From Bacteroidales bacterium (GTDB lineage Bacteria > Bacteroidota > Bacteroidia > Bacteroidales > UBA7960): 64,000 nt of DNA. The stretch covers positions 1 to 64,000 of the forward strand of contig SKRM01000031.1 of the NCBI GenBank assembly GCA_007118495.1. Direction: 5' to 3'. How positions within the stretch are numbered: the stretch's first letter is position 1; every line of letters begins with the position of its first letter. The notes under the pieces are model-generated. The model did no database searches. It saw only the letters and a program-made list of their open reading frames with translations, and was not told the DNA's origin. Below, piece after piece: positions 8,614 through 16,333 of the stretch. A program made the position numbers and the translations under genes.

Positions 8614-8640
8614 CAATTTTTTGGAGCTCGAATAGGATAT

Positions 8641-8675
8641 AAAAAGACCTGCCGGAATTGAATCCGGCAGGTCTT
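8641..8675 (-). terminator. Intrinsic terminator of the coiled-coil lipoprotein gene
   Basis: A perfect 13-bp stem, AAGACCTGCCGGA (8644-8656) with TCCGGCAGGTCTT (8663-8675), encloses a six-base loop. Read on the minus strand it is followed by TTTTTATA, the orientation needed to end the gene at 8704-9129 just before the typA promoter. Confidence 0.9.
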
Positions 8676-8703
8676 AAAAAATCTATATCCCAAATCAATT
8701 GAT

Positions 8704-9129
8704 TTACTCAAGCAAGTTCCTGACCTTGAGAGATACCTCATTGGTCTTTTTTCTTGCATCTGCAATGATTGCTCCCGCTTCACGGAGGGCATCAGACCAT
8801 CCTTCATACGTGGCATCTTTGACAGTTTTCATTGCCTGGTTAAGATGTTCCTTTTGCTTTTTAAGCTCCTCGCGGGCTTCTTCCAGTTGCTCTTTAAGCT
8901 CACCGCTGGCTTTTTCAATTTCACCATCCACATATCTGATGCGTTTCTCAACATCCATGATTACATCTTCAATCTGATAACTGGTGGTTTGTTTGACTTC
9001 TTTTAGCTTCTCCTTTTGGGCTTGATTTTGACCACCTCCTCCGCATGACCAGAATCCGAGGGTCAGAATTATTATCCCTGCGATGGGGAGAACTGATACA
9101 AGTGATTTTAAAAAAGCTTTCATTATCAA
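8704..9129 (-). CDS. Small coiled-coil lipoprotein, unknown function
   Basis: A 141-aa protein with an N-terminal hydrophobic signal and a lipobox-like LGFWSC before a run of glycines (CGGGG), typical of Bacteroidota surface or envelope lipoproteins. Residues about 40-110 are almost all charged helix with heptad character (EIEKASGELKEQLEEAREEL), which predicts a coiled coil. The C-terminal part contains TYEGWSDALREAGAIIADARK. The start could also be codon 3. The gene ends at a strong terminator, so it is a single-gene unit or the last gene after the amidohydrolases. I do not recognise a family. Confidence 0.8.
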   Translation of the reverse strand: MIMKAFLKSLVSVLPIAGIIILTLGFWSCGGGGQNQAQKEKLKEVKQTTSYQIEDVIMDVEKRIRYVDGEIEKASGELKEQLEEAREELKKQKEHLNQAMKTVKDATYEGWSDALREAGAIIADARKKTNEVSLKVRNLLE

Positions 9130-9189
9130 TCTTTTTTAGGTTTTTTAAATAAGCGCTAATTTTCACGAAAAATAAGAAAAATTCACGAC

Positions 9190-10500
9190 TTAAAGGCTCT
9201 CCTGGCGATGTTTTTCCTTATAGTGTTCGTATAGCCTGTTGTGTTTGTCAGTCATGTCGATTTTTCGACCACGGATAAATACCTGGTCAATTTCGGTCCA
9301 CATTTGCAGGGGGCTTCCGTTGGTAATCATGATGGTGGCATCCTTTCCGGTTTCTATACTGCCCACCAGGTCGTCAATGCCCAATATCTTTGCAGCATTG
9401 ATTGTGACTGATTTAAGCCCTTCTGCTTCAGGCAATCCAAAGGCAACGGCTGATGCGGCATGATGTGGAAGCCTGAGGGCATATGCTGCTGATGCGTCTC
9501 CGGCAATACAAAACGTAACTCCGGCCTCATATAACCGCAGCGGGGTCTTATAACCTTCATCATATCCCTGCCACTGATGGTTTGGTCCTCCAATCACCCC
9601 GGTAAGAATAACGGGAATATTTTTTGCTGCCAATTGTTCTGCCACGATATCCATATCCCTGTCGCCAACAAGTACGGTATTCAGGCCTTCTTTTTCTGTC
9701 CAGGCCAAAGCGGCCTGTATCTGACGCAAATCACCAGCCGACACAAGAACTGGCATTTCACCCTTGAGCACAGGAATCATGGCTTCCCACCTGATGTCGA
9801 CATTATGGTTTGGACCCTGGCCGCTCTTCATGGCTTCTCTTGCTTGCTTATACCTTCTTGCATCATCAAAGGCCTGTTGCAGCTCATCTATGGCTTGCCT
9901 GTATGACGATGGGTTTTGTAGTGATGGCCAGTTGATTGACATACCAACACCCTCTCTCAAGGTCATTTGTTCCCAGGTCCAGCCATCTGTCATCATAGCG
10001 GCAGGTTTTCCGGCAATCAGGCTGCCCGTTGGGGTTGGAACCACTGTGAGTACACCATTGACAGCGGCCACCGGAATGTGTTCACTGATGGGGTGAAAGG
10101 CCACCTGGGCCCTGATGTTTGGATTGATATTACCGTCTTCGGTCAGGTCTGTGCTTTCTGCGATACGGCTAATTTCAGTTAGTCCAAGTGTAGTGCGGCC
10201 ATGGATTAGCCCGGGGTAAATATGTTTACCTCGGGCATCGATATTTTCAGCCCCGGCTGGAATTTCAACATTTGCTCCGACGGCGGTGATTTTTCCGTTT
10301 TCAATAACAATGGTTCCATTTTCAATGACACCATGGCTGACTGTGTGTATGGTCCCGCCTGTGATGGCTATGGGTTGCTGTTGTGGGGGAGCAGGTGTCT
10401 GAGCCTGAACCCACGTGCTGTAAAGAAAGATAGATAACAGCAAGAATATTTTGGGAATAATTGATGACATGTTTCTGTCTTTTATTTTTAGATGCTTCAT
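9190..10500 (-). CDS. Exported amidohydrolase-family protein lacking HxH
   Basis: A 436-aa member of the metal-dependent amidohydrolase superfamily, imidazolonepropionase-like branch. A signal peptide is present (FLLLSIFLYSTWVQAQ); a start at codon 11 (10470) would give a more ordinary signal. The family beta-sandwich start is seen in VIENGTIVIENGKITAVGAN, and YPGLI marks the entry to the barrel. Where the HxH metal ligands should follow, the sequence is HGRTTLGL, so one canonical ligand is missing. The C-terminal NAAKILGIDDLVGSIETGKD segment is typical. It is 46 bp downstream of a larger two-domain homologue, so the two are probably co-expressed and may act as a complex. Confidence 0.88.
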   Translation of the reverse strand: MKHLKIKDRNMSSIIPKIFLLLSIFLYSTWVQAQTPAPPQQQPIAITGGTIHTVSHGVIENGTIVIENGKITAVGANVEIPAGAENIDARGKHIYPGLIHGRTTLGLTEISRIAESTDLTEDGNINPNIRAQVAFHPISEHIPVAAVNGVLTVVPTPTGSLIAGKPAAMMTDGWTWEQMTLREGVGMSINWPSLQNPSSYRQAIDELQQAFDDARRYKQAREAMKSGQGPNHNVDIRWEAMIPVLKGEMPVLVSAGDLRQIQAALAWTEKEGLNTVLVGDRDMDIVAEQLAAKNIPVILTGVIGGPNHQWQGYDEGYKTPLRLYEAGVTFCIAGDASAAYALRLPHHAASAVAFGLPEAEGLKSVTINAAKILGIDDLVGSIETGKDATIMITNGSPLQMWTEIDQVFIRGRKIDMTDKHNRLYEHYKEKHRQESL

Positions 10501-10546
10501 TTGTATGTTGATTTGAATGTGTTACGTCAAAACATTTACCCGGTTA

Positions 10547-13465
10547 CTATTCCTGATCATTGCGCATGGCAGCTTGTTGCTCTTCCAGAATACGGCTGAT
10601 CAGCAGGGCTCTTTCCTGCTTTACCTGTTCACGCAATACCATATCTTCGTCACGGTCAAAGTATTTTCTGCCGTCAACCCAGGTTTGATCAGGGGTTGAG
10701 AATGTTGACATCGGGTGACCATTCCATATGACAAAGTCAGCATCTTTACCTGGTTCAAGTGAGCCAGTACGGTGGTCAATTCCCATCACTTTGGCAGGAT
10801 TCAGGGTGATGAAATTCATGGCGTCAATCTCTGACACGCCTGTTCTCATGGTTTTGGCGGCTTCCCAGTTCATCCTGGTTGACAGTTGTGTATTGTCAGA
10901 GTGAAGTGTGGTCAATACGCCAACATCATTTAAGAGTTTGGCATTATGCAAAATCCCATCATATGATTCGACCTTGAATGCAGACCAGTCACTCCATACA
11001 ACTGCTGCTGCGCCATGCTCTCTTAATTCATCAGCAATCTTATAACCTTCAAGACCATGTTCAAATGTGCCGACAGTAAATCCAAAATCTTCAGCCACCC
11101 TGAGCATCATTAACATTTCGTCCTGGCGGTAGGCGTGAACGTAAGCCAAACGGTCACCCTTGATCACTTCAAGAATAGGTTCAAGCGTCAGGTCACGACG
11201 CACAGGGATTCCACTTCTGTTCCTGGTCCATCTTTCCCGTGCTTCACCATATTCAACGGCAGCCTGGAATGCATCTCTGATTATTTGTTCAGTGCCCTGC
11301 CTGCTTGATGGATACCTGCCCATACTTCGTTTTACGTTCTCGCCCAAGGCCATTTTAAGACCCGGTGTGGCGTCCTCAATGAGCAAGCCATCGGGCAGTA
11401 GCCCCCAACGCATTTTAATGACAGCATTCTGGCCTCCTATGGGGTTGGCCGAACCATGGAAAAGGGTTGCTGAAGTAATACCTCCGGCCAAAAGTCTGTA
11501 AATCCATACATTATCACCATCCATGACATCGGTAATGCGTGTTTCGCTGGTAATGGCATCTCCGGTTTCGTTTACACCCGCAGCAATACTGGCATGGATA
11601 TGCGGATCAATCAGCCCTGGTGTTACATGCCGTCCGGCAGCGTCAATAATGACGGCTCCTCTTGGTGCTGCAATATTATAACCAAGCTGTGCAATTTTAC
11701 CATTGGTCACCAGCATATCAGCATTCTCCATGATTCCTTCAGGACCTTGTGTCCAAATGGTGGCATTTCTGATCAGGACATTACGCACTTGCTCTGGTTG
11801 CGATGCAAGGCCAAATTCCATTGAGGGGTAACGGGTAGGCAACTGCAGGGGAGATTTTGGAGTACGTTGTCTCTGTTGCTCAGCCCTGGCAGGTTCGGTA
11901 CGGTTAGCGCTCCAGGCAAAATAGTTGCTTTGGTGACCTTCACCTACGCCAAGCAATTCATTTTCGGCCAGATTGGCCGACATGCGGTAAACACCCTGCA
12001 ACCCTAGTGAGTCTGCTGAAAAGGCAAGCACAAGCCGGTTGTTCTCCATCCTTACCCGAATCAACCTGGTACTCTTTTCTTCAAGTGTAATGGTTCCGCG
12101 CAGACGATCAGTTGTCCCTTCAATGTGAACGATGGCACCACCAAGGCCTTCACCACCCTGCACAAGCCACTTGCCACGGGCGTCATCACGCAGCGGCTTT
12201 ATCTGGAATTTCTTTCCGTCTATCCAGACCTGTTCAATATTGCTTTGTTGCTCAAAGATATCCCCGTCGGCGATTATAAAGCTGGCAACTTTGCCCCTTG
12301 AAAGGCTTCCGTAGCTGTCTGAAATGCCAAGCAATCGGGCTGGGGTGGTGGTAAGTGCAGCCAGGGCGTCCTCTTTTTTCAAACCCCGCTCAACCGCTGT
12401 CCTGAGGTTTTTCATGAATTGGTCACCGCTGCCATGGGCTGTCAGAGCCATGGTAAGCCCGGCCTGGGCAATCTTTGATGGGTTTTCGGGCGCCAGATAC
12501 CAGTGTCTTAATGCCTCGAGTGAGACATTCATTGACTGTTCTGGTGTTGCCAGGTTGGGTGCTGATGGAAAGTTTATGGGAAGTATGATTGGCTTACCGG
12601 TTTGTCTGATGGCGTCAAGCCTGCGATATTCACGACCACTGCCTCTGACCCAAATATTCAGTCCGAATTCGTCAGCTATTTCAATGGCTTTTAAAAACCA
12701 CAATTCATTTTCAGCTTCGACAACAAAGGGAACTGACTGCTGTCTGGCCAGTGATAAGGCTTCAAGGGCATGATTGGTTTCTGGCCTTTGCAGTGTACGG
12801 TTGGCGCTGAAAGCATTGTGGGCTTCAGCATACCAGTCGGCATCGTACATGGTTTGTCTGACAAGTGCCACAGTACCCATTCCTGAGGTTGGATATCCGC
12901 GGCCCATAGCCATCGAACGACGAAATGACAATGCCTGTGTGAAATCAGGCCTGATGATTTGGTGATTTGCTTCTCCTTCACCTAAGCTGGTTACACTACC
13001 ATAACCACTTAGCAGTCCGTGTTCTGGTAATGTATGAACTGCCACAAAACCCTGCGAACGCAGATTCGATGATTTATCCGCATCAGGGCGAAAGTTCTTT
13101 GCGCTGCTGTAATGGCTTCTGATCTGTGCATTCCAGTGAATGTGTTCTTCTCCTTCGGGCTGAGGTAGTCCGTAGTTGGCAAACATATCGATAAAACCAG
13201 GGTAGATGGTTTTACCTGTCATGTCGATTACTGTTGCATCAGCAGGTATATCTACACGCCGGCCAATGGCCTCAATAATACCGTCTCTGATTACCAGTGT
13301 GGCATTTGACTGGATACGTCCGGGTTCGGTTACGATATCCGCATTTGTAAAGGCGAACACCTGGGGTGTGTTTTGGCGAAGGCCAAACTGACGGGCTGTT
13401 TGGGAGAAAACCGCACCATGCAGTATAAGTAAAGTGAAAACAAGAAATAGATGTAAACGCTTCAT
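10547..13465 (-). CDS. Exported tandem amidohydrolase (two domains)
   Basis: A 972-aa protein with a signal peptide (LVFTLLILHGAVFSQ) and two amidohydrolase-fold domains. Domain 1 (about 35-435) has YPGFIDMFANYG where HxH is expected and ends ATLTTTPARLLGISDSYGSLSRGK. Domain 2 (about 560-960) keeps the metal motif DPHIHAS after VTPGLI and ends ITLNPAKVMGIDHRTGSLEPGKD. Only domain 2 looks catalytically competent; domain 1 may be structural or regulatory. The linker is beta-rich. It is the first gene of a pair with the 436-aa homologue. Secreted dipeptidase or cyclic amidase activity is plausible, but the substrate is unknown. Confidence 0.9.
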   Translation of the reverse strand: MKRLHLFLVFTLLILHGAVFSQTARQFGLRQNTPQVFAFTNADIVTEPGRIQSNATLVIRDGIIEAIGRRVDIPADATVIDMTGKTIYPGFIDMFANYGLPQPEGEEHIHWNAQIRSHYSSAKNFRPDADKSSNLRSQGFVAVHTLPEHGLLSGYGSVTSLGEGEANHQIIRPDFTQALSFRRSMAMGRGYPTSGMGTVALVRQTMYDADWYAEAHNAFSANRTLQRPETNHALEALSLARQQSVPFVVEAENELWFLKAIEIADEFGLNIWVRGSGREYRRLDAIRQTGKPIILPINFPSAPNLATPEQSMNVSLEALRHWYLAPENPSKIAQAGLTMALTAHGSGDQFMKNLRTAVERGLKKEDALAALTTTPARLLGISDSYGSLSRGKVASFIIADGDIFEQQSNIEQVWIDGKKFQIKPLRDDARGKWLVQGGEGLGGAIVHIEGTTDRLRGTITLEEKSTRLIRVRMENNRLVLAFSADSLGLQGVYRMSANLAENELLGVGEGHQSNYFAWSANRTEPARAEQQRQRTPKSPLQLPTRYPSMEFGLASQPEQVRNVLIRNATIWTQGPEGIMENADMLVTNGKIAQLGYNIAAPRGAVIIDAAGRHVTPGLIDPHIHASIAAGVNETGDAITSETRITDVMDGDNVWIYRLLAGGITSATLFHGSANPIGGQNAVIKMRWGLLPDGLLIEDATPGLKMALGENVKRSMGRYPSSRQGTEQIIRDAFQAAVEYGEARERWTRNRSGIPVRRDLTLEPILEVIKGDRLAYVHAYRQDEMLMMLRVAEDFGFTVGTFEHGLEGYKIADELREHGAAAVVWSDWSAFKVESYDGILHNAKLLNDVGVLTTLHSDNTQLSTRMNWEAAKTMRTGVSEIDAMNFITLNPAKVMGIDHRTGSLEPGKDADFVIWNGHPMSTFSTPDQTWVDGRKYFDRDEDMVLREQVKQERALLISRILEEQQAAMRNDQE

Positions 13466-13810
13466 GTGTTGGATGGGTTAAATGGTTTAATGAGCTGATT
13501 TATGGTGCCTAAAAATAAGTATAAATATTATATGTAATTATGCAGAGCAAAGCTTGCCGCCATAAAGGTTAAGGATTTCGCTAAATGCCTCTCCCGTAAA
13601 GACGAATTATGTTTTTGCCAGGGCGTTTCTGATGTCCGTACCAATAAAAAAATGTTTATTTACACAGCCCGCATATGTTACCAAATAAAATATATTACAT
13701 ATATTTGAACCCATAATTATTATAGCTGCATCGCTTACGTCGCCAAACTGCGGCCGCATTGCCGCCAAACTCTTTAACCTCGTCGCTTGCGACGCCAACC
13801 AACACCTGCC
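13466..13810. other. Intergenic region with inverted hairpin repeats
   Basis: No gene is supported in this 345-base stretch. The left part is A/T-rich leader sequence for the divergent amidohydrolase. The right end (13727-13800) carries the same repeat family as the window start, in the opposite orientation: GCCAAAC at 13742-13748 and 13764-13770, GCCAACC at 13794-13800, the palindrome TGCGGCCGCA at 13749-13758 and the hairpin CGTCGC-TT-GCGACG at 13781-13794. These units sit immediately upstream of the following gene. Confidence 0.7.
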
Positions 13811-14422
13811 ATGCTCTTATACAGCTTTATGCGAAAACATGTGCCGGGCTTGCGTATCCTCCCCCTGAGCACAGACAGCTACGTCCCCGGAGTAATTCTC
13901 GAACGGGATAAAATGCGTTTTCTGGGACATTGTCGCGATGTGCTGCCTGATGAGCCTGAGTCATCCTGGAAATTTTCAAAGTCTGATGCCAGCATTATAT
14001 ATGGGACCATCTCTATGGACAGGAAAATTGACAACAATGCCAAAGTGCTTGGTGTTTTTTCATTTAGGGGGGCGTATGGCCGCGGTTTGTATGTTAATAT
14101 AGATATACAAGACGTCCGGGGGGCTTTCCTCGCCCTCAACCAATTGCAACTCCACCCTAAGCTCAATGCACTCAGACAGGTTGATCGCCGAGGCAGATGG
14201 CGGCAGGTTAACAACCAACTCGTTGTACTTGAAGCCTATTATGCAAGTGAATTTAAAGCCTGCTTTAAACGCAACAACAAGATTATTACCAAAGGAGAGC
14301 TTGAGGATATAACCATGATGGATGTGGGCGCTGGTGTTGAATATGCGTGGGAAACCGATAAATCTCTAATCATTACCAGAAACAAGCATTTACCATTTGG
14401 GGTGCGCGGTTTTACAGTTTAA
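13811..14422 (+). CDS. Hypothetical protein, 203 aa
   Basis: I do not recognise this protein. I chose the ATG at 13811; a TTG at 13787 in the same frame would start inside the hairpin repeat. It has no signal peptide or membrane segment. It is basic, with about ten Arg/Lys-rich patches (QVDRRGRWRQVNNQ, FKACFKRNNK), a central FSFRGAYGRGLYVNIDIQD segment and a C-terminus of predicted beta character. The frame is open throughout and has no competing frame, so it is probably real, but it lies alone between a repeat block and a promoter. Low family visibility and the repeats make it a possible accessory gene. Confidence 0.65.
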   Translation: MLLYSFMRKHVPGLRILPLSTDSYVPGVILERDKMRFLGHCRDVLPDEPESSWKFSKSDASIIYGTISMDRKIDNNAKVLGVFSFRGAYGRGLYVNIDIQDVRGAFLALNQLQLHPKLNALRQVDRRGRWRQVNNQLVVLEAYYASEFKACFKRNNKIITKGELEDITMMDVGAGVEYAWETDKSLIITRNKHLPFGVRGFTV

Positions 14423-14449
14423 ACTGCCTTGGCCACATGCTTTTCTTTC

Positions 14450-14480
14450 TTGGCGGGGTGGTTTATTTGCTTTATCTTTG
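14450..14480 (+). promoter_or_regulatory. Bacteroidota-type promoter for the DUF3127 gene
   Basis: TTG at 14450-14452 and TATCTTTG at 14473-14480 have a 20-base spacer, a near-perfect fit to the phylum consensus. Transcription would begin near 14487, giving a leader of about 40 bases before the start at 14529. Confidence 0.7.
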
Positions 14481-14528
14481 GCAGATCAAGCACAGTAAAA
14501 TCAACCAGTATATAATCAAGTACAGAAA

Positions 14529-14897
14529 ATGGAAATAAGTGGAAGCATCCTGAATATTCTTCCTGAACAAAGCGGTGAGGGGAAAAACGGAACGTGGCGA
14601 AAACAAGACTTCATCATTGAAACTGAGGGGCAGTTCCCAAAAACTGTCTGCATCACCGTTTGGGGTGATAAGATTGACCAGTTTGCACTAAAGCAGGGTG
14701 AGCGTATTACAGCTTCAGTAAATGTTGAAAGCCGCGAGTTCAATGGTCGCTGGTATACAGATGTAAAGGCCTGGAAAATTGACAGGGTCGAAGCAGCTGC
14801 CGGATTTGGAGGCCAGGAACAACCACCATTCATGGATTCACCTCTACCACCTGAAGCACCTCCCGCCTCTGCCGAAGAGGATGATCTTCCCTTTTGA
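14529..14897 (+). CDS. DUF3127 protein with SSB-like acidic tail
   Basis: A 122-aa Bacteroidota-typical DUF3127 protein. The first 90 residues form an OB-fold-like beta domain (FPKTVCITVWGDKIDQF, ITASVNVESREFNGRWY). A flexible Pro/Ala/Glu-rich linker then leads to a C-terminal tip EEDDLPF. This tip closely resembles the DDIPF tail through which single-stranded DNA-binding protein recruits repair and replication partners. From this I infer a single-strand nucleic-acid-binding protein that can use the same partner interfaces. It has its own promoter and sits 20 bp upstream of a decarboxylase gene, with which it may be co-transcribed without a functional link. Confidence 0.9.
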   Translation: MEISGSILNILPEQSGEGKNGTWRKQDFIIETEGQFPKTVCITVWGDKIDQFALKQGERITASVNVESREFNGRWYTDVKAWKIDRVEAAAGFGGQEQPPFMDSPLPPEAPPASAEEDDLPF

Positions 14898-14917
14898 CAT
14901 TTGATTAAATTTGATAT

Positions 14918-16333
14918 ATGGACAAAGATTCTTTTCGCCGCCATGGCCATGAATTTATTGACTGGCTTGCAGATTATTTTGAGCATATAGAGTCTTACCC
15001 TGTAAAATCTCCTGTAAAACCCGGGGATATCCTGGTGCATTTACCTGAATCTGCCCCTGAAAAGGGAGAGTCGATGGATGAGATTTTCAATGACTTCAAA
15101 GAAATAATCATGCCCGGAATATCCCATTGGCAGCATCCCGGATGGTTTGCATATTTTCCGGCCAATAACAGCCCGGCATCGGTTCTGGCTGAATTACTCA
15201 CAGCCGGGCTTGGCAGTCAGTGCATGATCTGGCAAACTTCGCCAGCTGCCGCTGAACTTGAAGAGAGAATGATGGAATGGTTGCGCGACCTGATAGGTTT
15301 GCCCTCTCATATGACAGGTGTAATTCAGGATACAGCCTCCACAGCCACACTTTGTGCATTATTGTCTGCCAGGGAGCACCTGACCAATTATGCTGTTAAT
15401 GCCAGTGGTTTTACAGGCCCCATGTCTGTTTATGCCAGTGCGGAAACCCATTCGAGCATTGAAAAGGGTGTTAAAATTGCCGGATTCGGAAAAGACAAGC
15501 TAAGGGTTATAGATACCCTGAACGACATGTCAATGAATCCTGAAGCCCTGGAAGCAGCCATTGTCAGCGATCTGGAGAATGGCATCACACCTACCTGTGT
15601 TATCGCAACACTAGGAACCACTTCGTCTATGGCCATGGATCCCATTGAGTTAATTGCGCAGATTTGCAGTAAATATAATATTTGGCTGCATGTTGATGCT
15701 GCTTTTGCCGGAACAGCTGCAGTTTGTCCCGAACACAGGTGGTTTATGAAGGGCGTTGAAAAGGCTGATTCATTTGTTTTCAATCCCCATAAGTGGATGC
15801 TTACCAATTTTGACTGCTCGGCCTATTATGTAAAAGACCACGATATCTTGTTGCGCACCCTGAGTATAACACCTGAATACCTGAAAACAAAGGCAGATAA
15901 CCAGGTAAGGAATTACCGTGACTGGGGCATACAACTGGGCCGCCGTTTCCGTGCGCTGAAGCTATGGTTTGTACTCAGAAACTATGGAGCTGAAGGCATT
16001 CGCAAGTTAGTCAATGACCATATTGATGCAGCCAGGCATTTTGCCGGTCTGATTGAGTCATCAGATACATTTGAGATACTCGCTCCCGTGAATTTGAGCC
16101 TTGTATGTTTCAGATACAATCCCGGAACTATTACAGAAGAACAACTCCTGATCCTTAATCAGTCATTGCTCGACAAAATCAATGATTCGGGCCAGGTATA
16201 CCTGACCCATACTTCACTGAAAGGAAAATACGCTATTCGTCTTTCGGTTGGGCAGCGCACCACTGAGAAACGACATGTTGAAAAAGTGTGGGAGCTCCTA
16301 CAAGAGGCGATCAACTCCTCAGGGCTTGTTTAA
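14918..16333 (+). CDS. Group II PLP-dependent (aromatic) amino-acid decarboxylase
   Basis: A 471-aa PLP enzyme of the aromatic-L-amino-acid decarboxylase family (tryptophan/tyrosine/DOPA type). The PLP lysine is in FNPHKWMLTNFDC and the cofactor-binding aspartate in WLHVDAAFAG. The N-terminal signature GHEFIDWLADYFEHI and the substrate-side segment HPGWFAYFPANNSPASVLAE are also typical. Length matches the family. It would make an aromatic amine plus CO2 in the cytoplasm; tryptamine or tyramine are likely products, but specificity cannot be set from sequence. Its last 15 bases overlap the end of the convergent PLP enzyme gene. Confidence 0.93.
   Translation: MDKDSFRRHGHEFIDWLADYFEHIESYPVKSPVKPGDILVHLPESAPEKGESMDEIFNDFKEIIMPGISHWQHPGWFAYFPANNSPASVLAELLTAGLGSQCMIWQTSPAAAELEERMMEWLRDLIGLPSHMTGVIQDTASTATLCALLSAREHLTNYAVNASGFTGPMSVYASAETHSSIEKGVKIAGFGKDKLRVIDTLNDMSMNPEALEAAIVSDLENGITPTCVIATLGTTSSMAMDPIELIAQICSKYNIWLHVDAAFAGTAAVCPEHRWFMKGVEKADSFVFNPHKWMLTNFDCSAYYVKDHDILLRTLSITPEYLKTKADNQVRNYRDWGIQLGRRFRALKLWFVLRNYGAEGIRKLVNDHIDAARHFAGLIESSDTFEILAPVNLSLVCFRYNPGTITEEQLLILNQSLLDKINDSGQVYLTHTSLKGKYAIRLSVGQRTTEKRHVEKVWELLQEAINSSGLV

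Noticed and set aside
8129-8635. 168-codon frame opposite typA
   Set aside because: Covers the highly conserved GTPase domain coding sequence and the typA promoter; low-complexity serine-rich translation.
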